A DNA stretch of 64,000 nt. Origin: Anisus vortex (Eukaryota; Mollusca; Gastropoda; Planorbidae). The position numbers and the translations under genes were made by a program. The stretch covers positions 7,406,191 through 7,470,190 of the forward strand of contig OX421497.1 in assembly GCA_949126835.1 (NCBI GenBank). The letters are read 5' to 3'. Under the pieces are notes generated by a model. The model did no database searches. It was not told the origin of the DNA and saw only the letters and a list, made by a program, of their open reading frames with translations. Shown here piece after piece: positions 56,840-64,000 of this stretch; the stretch's first letter is position 1; each line of letters opens with the position of its first letter.

Positions 56840-57810
56840 ACGAAATAAATTGCGCACAAAAACTGAGAATTGATCGCATTCCCCGCGTGACCTATATAAC
56901 ATTTATAAGACACAAACATACTTCCCACCTACACCACATACACAACACACATACATACACAGGCCAACATACACAGGCATACACAAGCAGCATTGGAGTA
57001 TTGGTTGTATGGTTTCAAAATGCGCAGAAAACTGTTATTCAGGGCACGCTGGGGAAATTCGTCTTTTTTGTTTTGTTTTAACGTCGTACGTAGTGTTGAC
57101 CGAAATAACACACACAAGGCTCCATCGGACTCAGCGGCCCACCTTACAGGGACCAACCTGAAATACTTGCGCATTGACTGTCCTCTTTTGTAAAATAATT
57201 TTTAAACACATTTTGATTTGACTTATTCGTTTAAGAAATCTTATGTATGCAGTAGCGTCGTGACATTTTGAGAGTAGAGAGTGGGGGCTTGTGCAGAAAT
57301 TTGGTTGTGGGCCCTTTCCGAACACAATCATTAAAAAGGGAATAATTCTTAGACTCTTATTAGCCTTTAGCGGCAAAGTGACGCAGAATCGTCACAACCT
57401 TCGGCTAGTTCTGCGATATATGCATTGAGCTATTTTCAATAGAACAATAATAAGTCTGGTAATTGCACACACACACACACAAAACAACATCATAAAGACC
57501 GCGTCAACTATACCATAACAAACACGATACACCATTAACATAAGATAATATGTAAGCAAACAAGTAAGTGCTCGAAATTAGGTCACATTGCGACATTTTC
57601 TATTTTGTTACGCAAGGAAGCAGCACAACTTGCTCAATCAATAAGTTTCAACGCAATTTAACTCTTTTACCGTATCTTGATTAAATTTAAGTATAGGCCT
57701 ATAACTTAATCTTGAATCAATTTAATCCTTTTGCTTCATCTGTTATTGATTTTATTCTACTATTTAATCTTGACTCAATTTAATTTTATATTTCATGCTA
57801 TGATTGAGTC
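56840..57810. other. Intron 1 sequence, nothing recognised
   Basis: Mostly AT-rich, with a CA-rich run at about 56920-56990. No gene, RNA gene or repeat end was recognised. Confidence 0.4.
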
Positions 57811-57814
57811 TTGA

Positions 57815-58030
57815 TTAAGTAAAGTACCCTTCGGACCAAACTGATCATAGGGCTGTTAAAGCAGCGTTCACCAGTTTCCGTGGCCACGGCATACTAGGGG
57901 ATGTGTGGCCAGCACAATGCCCAGCCGCGTTTACTTTAACCCAACTAATGTCAGGTACCCATCAGAGTTGGGTAGACTCAGGGACACCCTCAAGTCCTGG
58001 AAAAAAATCCTAGCCTCCACATTGTCCCAT
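57815..58030 (-). mobile_element. SINE, main family, head truncated
   Basis: TACCCTTCGGACCAAACTGA, GGTACCCATCAGAGTTGGGT and CAAGTCCTGGAAAAAAATCC are preserved. The tRNA head is missing. Confidence 0.85.
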
Positions 58031-58149
58031 GAGACTTGATTAACTTTAATTATAATACATTATCTTGGCTCAAATAAATTATTTTGTACTTAATCATGAC
58101 TCAAATTATGTATGTTTTATCTTAAGCTTGGCTACATTTTATAGTTACA

Positions 58150-58586
58150 CAAGCTACATTGCCCGGCGTTGCCCGGGTGAAAAAAAAAAGGACTGTCTGG
58201 GGTGCAGATAACAAATTTATAAACTACACTTACTGAATACTTTTAGGAAAGTAAATAAATATTGTAATAGGGTAAAAAAAATAGTCAAATATTTGTATTT
58301 AACAAAATCTATATTGCCTATAGATTTACAATGTCTTTTGTTTTTAAAAGTTTGAAAAATCAATTGTCGAAAAAAAAAAGTATAGTCTAACTGGAGAATC
58401 GAACCCTGGTCGCCCGTATAGCAGTCCACTACGTTTACCACTGAGCTATCGAAGACACATGTCCGATGTGAAAAATTATTAGACGGTATATTGGGCTAGG
58501 CCTAGATAGGTCAGTGACGCACGTGTTTTCAAATTGACCAATGGGGATCCTCGCGGGGCTTAACACTGTCTTTTTATATATATAGA
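58150..58586 (-). mobile_element. Helitron-like element carrying a tRNA-like segment
   Basis: Same family as 33609-33997: the minus-strand start TCTATATATATAAAAA, and a 3' hairpin CCCGGGCAACGCCGGGC followed by AATGTAGCTTG. It contains about 105 bp absent from the other copy, including a tRNA-like sequence (58384-58456). Confidence 0.75.
58384..58456 (-). other. tRNA-like sequence inside a Helitron
   Basis: Minus strand reads TCTTCGATAGCTCAGTGGTA (box A TAGCTCAGTGG), then GGGTTCGATTCTCC (box B). Acceptor, D and T stems do not pair well, so it is a degenerate tRNA-derived segment rather than a functional tRNA gene. Confidence 0.55.
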
Positions 58587-58674
58587 TACAGAGAGCAGTA
58601 TAGAGATACTGGAGAGGTGTAGCTAAAAATGGTTTAGATTAGATATCAATAAATATCCGCATTGCGCGAAATAT

Positions 58675-58830
58675 AGTGTCGCGGACGACTGGTCCGGCAG
58701 CTAGTGCACCGGACTGTCAACAGGTCGACCCGGGTTCTAGCCCTGCCGCCTTCCAATCCCTGTCGCCCTGCAGGAGTTTTAAACCAAAGACATAATAATC
58801 TTGAATTTATAAGGAACTTTAAAGGAACAT
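58675..58830 (+). mobile_element. tRNA-derived SINE, second family
   Basis: Head with GGTCGACCCGGGTTCTAGCC and a tail with ACATAATAATCTTGAATTTA that again resembles the LINE tail. Related to 6945-7085. Confidence 0.65.
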
Positions 58831-58984
58831 CCCGGCTATAAGACATAGATTTATTATTTTTTTTACTAGTGGCCCGAAATATTGTAGGTAAAAAATAGAT
58901 CCTATTTATTTTACGGCTAGCTTTGTTTCGCTTGAAATAAGTTGTCATTTAATGTGTAATTCTTTATTAAGGCTGAATAGGTAA

Positions 58985-59215
58985 ATTCAATCACCAGTCT
59001 CCTTGGCCAAGGCATACAAGTGGATTGAATAGCCAGCAAAATATTCGAGCGCCTTTACTTTGTTTTTTCAGCCAACTAATATTAGGGTTAGGTAGGCTAC
59101 ATCCAGCAACAATCTTCAGAATCCAGGGAAAGGGAGGGGGGGGGGGGAATATCTTGAGATTATCCTGGATTCGAACCCGGGACCTTTAGTATTAAACCTA
59201 AACTCGCTGACACCG
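58985..59215 (-). mobile_element. Diverged SINE, main family
   Basis: CACCAGTCTCCTTGGCCAAG and a box B complement GGATTCGAACCCGGGACC are kept. The middle is mutated and carries a G-run. Confidence 0.75.
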
Positions 59216-59404
59216 TCATGGGCTGTTAGGCCTATGTAATGCATGTGTTTTCGAAGAATTGAGTGTAACGAACAGTTCCTGTGTATCACGTGACTATATC
59301 GTCGCATACCGAAAAACGTAAATATGACGACAGTAAATACTTAGTACGGTATATTCCCTTCAATGGACATAAATTCAGTCATAATGTCCTTTATCTATAT
59401 ATTC

Positions 59405-59858
59405 AAAAGACTATATTTAAAATAGACCGCTTGCTTTGATACTTCTCCCATTTGATGACTCGAAAACATCTGTACGGAATTTCCCGATATCAGACTGTTT
59501 TTGTAGACTTCCGGTTTTCGAATGGTTTCGATTTTATAAGATGGACCTCTTGTTTGTTGTCAGAGAATTTAAAGGAATATTTAGAGGTAAATTAAAATGT
59601 TTAAATAATGTATTTGTAAAAGAAATGGTTCCATTTTGAAATTTCGTCGTTTTATATTTTTTCATGTAGAGTTTTAGAAGAATGCATTATAGAAAAAGAG
59701 TCTGAATATATATATATCAAATTTAGATTGAAATCGAACGTTTAAAGCCTACATCTGAAGTCTTTTGGAGTACGCGTTATTGACTGCGCATGGAAAACAC
59801 GGCACTTAAGCTATGAAAAATTGAGCAAGCGGTCCATCTTATTATAGTCTTTGATATA
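59405..59858. mobile_element. TIR MITE (GGACCGCTTGCT family), longer copy
   Basis: Left AAAGACTATATTTAAAATAG with ACCGCTTGCT, right AGCAAGCGGTCCATCTTATT with ATAGTCTTTG. The body includes TTTGATGACTCG. At about 450 bp it is longer than other copies. An internal AAGATGGACC-like segment at 59539 suggests an insertion. Confidence 0.8.
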
Positions 59859-59884
59859 TTATATAGCAGATAGTATGAGCCCTT

Positions 59885-59940
59885 TGTTTTTCAATCTACG
59901 CTTACAAGTTATACCAGGCAACGCCGGGTAATTTAGCTAG
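59885..59940 (+). mobile_element. Helitron-like 3' end fragment
   Basis: The hairpin CCAGGCAACGCCGGG is followed by TAATTTAGCTAG before a T, a canonical CTAG|T terminus. No 5' end was found. Confidence 0.6.
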
Positions 59941-59944
59941 TTTA

Positions 59945-61155
59945 AAAAATGTATTGTATACAAATGTGTGGACAGATTACGTCATTCTAGGACATGTAAG
60001 GCAAACATTGTTTCTACTCATATTGGCCAATGAGAAGATTGTACGAGAGAAAGACACTTAATATACAGTGTAATGATTGAAACTGTATGTTTAAACGAGG
60101 TGGTTCTCCAATTTTAGTTTTCGTGTCCCGGTTATTTTCGTTACTTTAACTTTCTAGCCCACTATCAATTTAACACATAATATACTTACTAAACTAAGAC
60201 TTGAACATCATAGATCTATAGCATATTTTAATGTTCACGGAATAATATTTCATTTTTTGTCGATCCAGTAATTTTGCATTTGTAACCCTGTGCCGATTCG
60301 CGCGCGACCCAGCATTTGAGAAATATTTACAATAAAAGAATGAATGTTTTTTTTTTTGTTATTTGTTTCATTGATCTTCGTGAAGCAAAAAAAATAGTTG
60401 TTTTTTTCCATCTCCTCGGTGTCCCTCTGTGTTTTATTTACCCCCCCCTCCCCTTTTCCAGCTCTTTATTTACGGCTTTCCTACCTCTTTGCCCTACCCC
60501 CCCCTTCCCCCCACCCCACCGCACCCCCCCCCCCCCCCACACACACACATTAGCCGTCTCATTCAATTCCAAATAGACGAGCGAAAATCCTATACCCTTC
60601 TCGGCATTTTTCACGTTTCGCCATATATCGTGTTTTTTTTTTTCGAAACTGTAGTAGTGAGATGGATGAATTGATAAAATGGAAAGAAAAGAAGGGGGGG
60701 GGTAGCAAGAGGAGTTGAGAGAGAAAGAGAGATGGAAGAGTGAAAGAGGGAGAAAGTGGAGAGAGAGGGGGGAGGGAGGAGGTTTTTAAAAAAAAAGTTT
60801 TTGGGGGCATAAAGAAGAAGACAATGGACCGGAGCAGGACATAACTGGTGGTAGACATTGTCGTCTGCTCCTGGCTCGGTTTACCTGGGGAGAAGGTGTG
60901 GGCGACTTCCCGCCACCCATCTTTCATGGCGGGCACCAGACCACAATTAATTCTATTCTCTTCTTCAAGTTTAAGAGGAGAGAGGAGGAGAAAGAAAAAG
61001 CAAATTGAGGATGGCCGAGTTCCACTGTAGTTCCACACACAGGAGTGGTAGGTAGGTGGGTCACCCGTTCAGACCACATTACATTAATGCGTACAAATAC
61101 TGGTATTATTGTAATTGGCCTACTAACAATTGGTAATGTGCCCCTGTTGATGAAT
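59945..61155. other. Intron 1 sequence with low-complexity tracts
   Basis: C-rich tracts at 60440-60540 and GA-rich DNA at 60690-60790 account for the open frames here. The 60830-61040 part is GC-balanced but no recognisable protein emerges. Confidence 0.4.
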
Positions 61156-61159
61156 TAAT

Positions 61160-61205
61160 TATACCGTATCGGACTGCAACGCGGTCGACCCGGGTTCCAT
61201 TCTCC
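61160..61205 (+). mobile_element. Fragment of second SINE family
   Basis: ACCGTATCGGACTGCAACGC and GGTCGACCCGGGTTCC match the head at 58700-58745. Confidence 0.55.
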
Positions 61206-61839
61206 AATTAGTGCATATCTTTTTTTTTAATCTAAAATTCTGCAAACACCGGGCAATTTAGCTTTTTGTTCAATAAAAAGACTTGCCTATTTTTAACCCG
61301 ATTACAATATTTATATCAAATTACTTTCAAATGTCTTCAGTAAAAAAAATAATGTTTTATTAAATCTATAGCTTTCGGTTCATTGTAGTTTATAAATTTA
61401 TCTGAAACTTATACAAGTCTGTTTTATTCCTCCCCCCCCCCCCCTGGAAATTTAGCTTATATACATATACAATTTCTTCAGACGTATTTATACACAGTCT
61501 TTGGAAAATTGAAAGCAAACATTGCTAGTGACCATTTCTTTTTGCCTTCTCTAGTTTTGTTTTAAAATTAAAGTAAAATTACAATAATATGGTCAATAAT
61601 ACTAAGTGAAACAAAATCATTTAAAAAAACTTCTGTGGTGCAGACGTAGGGTTTAAATTATATTGTTGCATTTTTGTTTACCGCTGCTCGACAATAGGTA
61701 ACGCAGCGACAAGAAGCCGACATAGGCAAACTAACTTGAGAGCAAAGGTCATATTTCATGCAAACTTTAAGAACAAAAAAAGTTCTAGTGGACTAGTACA
61801 ATACATCTACACATTTATTTCAAATGGTTTTATTTAGTA

Positions 61840-62130
61840 TTACAATACAGTGCAACAGTTGGCAATTTAACAACTAATATGGGTAAAGGTGATGAAGGTA
61901 GTTTTTTGCAACCAAATATGGTTAAACACAGTTTGGAATATTTAATAACTAATCTACCCTTTAAAAATACTATGGGCAGCTTAACAATTACTAAGATTAA
62001 ACATAATGTAGGCAGTGTAACCTTTATAGGATTAACATTCTATGGGCCGTTTAAAAATTAATTTGGTTAAACAGACTGTTGGCAGTTTTTATTAACTAGA
62101 TTTGTTTAAAACACCGAGAAAATATGGGAA
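61840..62130. repeat. Degenerate tandem repeat (about 40-45 bp)
   Basis: Imperfect units containing TATGGGCAGTTTAACAACTA-like sequence recur about seven times. The open frame across it is a by-product. Confidence 0.65.
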
Positions 62131-62443
62131 AACTTATCGCTGAGTCTGTCCATTTAACTAGAAATCTTCAACATTATTTTTTTTTTTTTGCCGTATGGTT
62201 AGGCTACTAACAAATTCGAATGTTTAAGCTGTTTGATAAGAATCAGTTTTAAGATAACATATGAGTGTATGCTTGTTATACACAGTGCACTATAACCAAT
62301 AATACAAAGAAACATCGATTTTACTTTGTATTAAACCCAAACAGTCTAACTATATTATACTATATAGAATATAGCTAGGGTATTAAATTATAGGACCTAT
62401 AGGCTATAGGCCTAATATGTTTTTAAACCAAGCATTATCTTAC

Positions 62444-62453
62444 CTGTGGCCAT
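62444..62453 (-). CDS. lin-28: lin-28 exon 1, coding part (proposed)
   Basis: Minus strand reads aacaacaATGGCCACAG|gtaaga: an ATG in strong context, three codons (Met-Ala-Thr) plus one base, then a consensus donor. Exon 2 requires an upstream exon ending in phase 1, and this supplies exactly that: G|GT makes Gly4, giving MATGGGGGGS before the cold-shock domain. The protein is then 187 residues, close to other invertebrate LIN28s. Intron 1 would span 19534-62443. The weak point is that a 10-nt match with one donor can arise by chance; other phase-1 candidates exist at 22706-22760. Confidence 0.62.
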
Positions 62454-64000
62454 TGTTGTTAATCTCCAAGTAGTAAAGTGTTAATCCCTTTTTTTATTTG
62501 TTTATTCCAGGATACAACAAGCGATTAACGTTTTCGTTTTGACAATTAATATGTGTTGATTATTTCCTTGAATGGTATCCAAATATCATACAAATATGCA
62601 AATAGTTCACACACAGGTGGCCAAAATAGAGGTGCTGCTTTCTTTGAGAACGAATTTTATGGTACAAATCTGTAGGCCTACAGAATTTTTCTCAACACTA
62701 ATCAACCAGACCTACATGTTCTAGACACATCACGCAAGGATGTTTCGGCTTTGAATATGAAATCTTAGTCAACAGAAAATTTGCTGTAAACTGAAGAAAA
62801 AACAAATAAATAATAATATGAACGCTGATTGTAGACAAACTTTTTAGTCTAAACTCTACACCGAAATAAACATATAACTTAGCCTACCACGAGGTAGACC
62901 CTTTGTGATTCTTTCCGGCTCTATTTCCTTTTTACAGTGGTTTTGAGTAGACCTGGTCTACAAATTTATCTACATGCAATTTGTACACAGAATATCTTGA
63001 CACTATCCCGAGAATATTCACCACAGGCACATGTACACTAGCTTAGATTTTTTTTATTTGGTAAAGTCAAAGTAAAAGTACATTGATATGACTGATATGA
63101 TGACTGATATGAATGATATGAATATGTGTGATCTTAAAAACAAATTTTAATCACCTGGATCATTGAAAACAAAAGAATCTTTTGAAAGAGAAAAAAAAAA
63201 AGGTCCAGTGGAATTTATGGTCACAAAAATCCTTAGATCTGTATTATTGTTATTTGGAATAGGAATAATAATAATAATAATCGAAACTGACCCCTTCCCT
63301 TTACCTCTGTCAAGTGAGAGTAAAGGGGGGGAAACAATCCGTGACGAAGTTACTACTACACACTCCTCGCTGTACCATCGGGTCCGAAACACAAGCACAC
63401 ACACGCACGCACGCACCGACACAAATAAGTGAGCCCGCTACGCCAATCAACACATCTTATATTTCTTCTTGGTTTGTTTTTGTTTTTAAATATTACACGT
63501 ACTGCGAATTACACGTATCGAAAATAGCGAATGTCGAAATATATGAATTTGAAATAAGAAAGAAAAAACAAGAATGAAGCGTTTTGTTTGAGAAAAAAAA
63601 GTGGGAAATGCGAGGAGCAGTGGCGGGCTCCCCCTTTGAAAAAAGTACTTGTAACGCACGCTGGAGGTTTTCGAACCACTGTGGTTAGGGAGGGAACATT
63701 TTTTTTCCGAATCGGAAGAGATGAAGTAGAGAGAGAGAGGGAGGAGCGGGGCTAAGAATCCTTATAAAATAACTGAGCTCCCCCCCCCCCCTTCCACTCA
63801 GCCACCTTTTTCCTCCATTCACATAAACCTAACAATGCACAGAGCTGAAAAAAGAGGAGGGGGTAGTAGGGTCACGGTGGTGGCAGCCATGCTTGTGACC
63901 TACTTACAAATAGTTAGCATAAAAAAATTGAGGGGGTGGGGTGGATTTTTTAAAAGGCGAGAGAGAGGGCGAGAGAGAGAGAGCACGAGAAATGACAGGT
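62454..64000 (-). promoter_or_regulatory. lin-28: lin-28 5' UTR and candidate promoter side
   Basis: If exon 1 is right, transcription starts somewhere above 62453. The region is AT-rich to 63.2 kb, then holds CT/GA-rich and C-rich tracts (63780-63791) and GA repeats up to the window end. A minus-strand TTATAAGG-like motif lies near 63762-63770, upstream of pyrimidine-rich DNA, but no start site can be fixed. An additional 5' non-coding exon is possible. Confidence 0.35.

Noticed and set aside
60316..61038. Overlapping open frames on both strands
   Set aside because: Poly-C and GA-rich low complexity explain them; none resembles a known protein.
63147..63577. Open frames on both strands near the window end
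   Set aside because: Low-complexity (AATAAT)n and CA-rich DNA; no conserved sequence and they overlap each other.

Overview
The window is eukaryotic, AT-rich and repeat-laden, and it is dominated by one gene. It most likely comes from a lophotrochozoan, probably a gastropod mollusc. The reasons are the lin-28 protein type, the tRNA-derived SINEs, the many short TIR elements, and about 30 dispersed copies of TAGGCCT/TAGGCCTA. The species call is inference; no rRNA or mitochondrial marker is present.

The central gene is lin-28 on the minus strand, in four coding exons: exon 4 at 15065-15329 (two CCHC zinc knuckles and the C-terminal tail), exon 3 at 17910-18082 and exon 2 at 19418-19533 (together the cold-shock domain), and a proposed 10-nt coding part of exon 1 at 62444-62453. 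All splice phases fit (1, 0, 2), and the joined frame is 187 residues. Exons 2-4 are unambiguous. Exon 1 rests on a well-placed ATG and a consensus donor in the right phase. If it is right, intron 1 is about 42.9 kb and fills two thirds of the window. Below the stop codon (15064 down to roughly 7-5 kb) is an AT-rich, repeat-poor stretch that reads as a very long 3' UTR. It carries two 8-mer let-7 sites, at least one 7-mer let-7 site and a miR-125/lin-4 seed site, the classic inputs to lin-28 in the heterochronic circuit.

Left end (1-4.7 kb): a small hAT-like MITE; a complete DNA transposon (681-3964) with terminal inverted repeats and an intact 604-residue Mutator-like DDE transposase; and a hAT-like MITE with a truncated LINE nested in it. 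Introns 2 and 3 hold several copies of a tRNA-derived SINE, a 43-bp minisatellite and an 80-bp TTAA-ended hairpin element.

Intron 1 (19.5-62.4 kb) has no recognisable gene. It holds long tandem arrays (27 bp at 23.9-25.3 kb; 36 bp near 34.8 kb; 18 bp at 42.7-43.8 kb; 53 bp and about 28 bp at 55.1-56.8 kb), several MITE families (some with clear target-site duplications), Helitron-like elements, LINE 3' ends, many SINEs, a CpG-rich island near 35.4 kb and long poly-G/poly-C tracts. Many of the open frames longer than 60 codons here run through tandem repeats, low-complexity DNA or transposon fragments. The window end (62.5-64 kb) should contain or approach the lin-28 promoter, but no core promoter can be fixed by eye.
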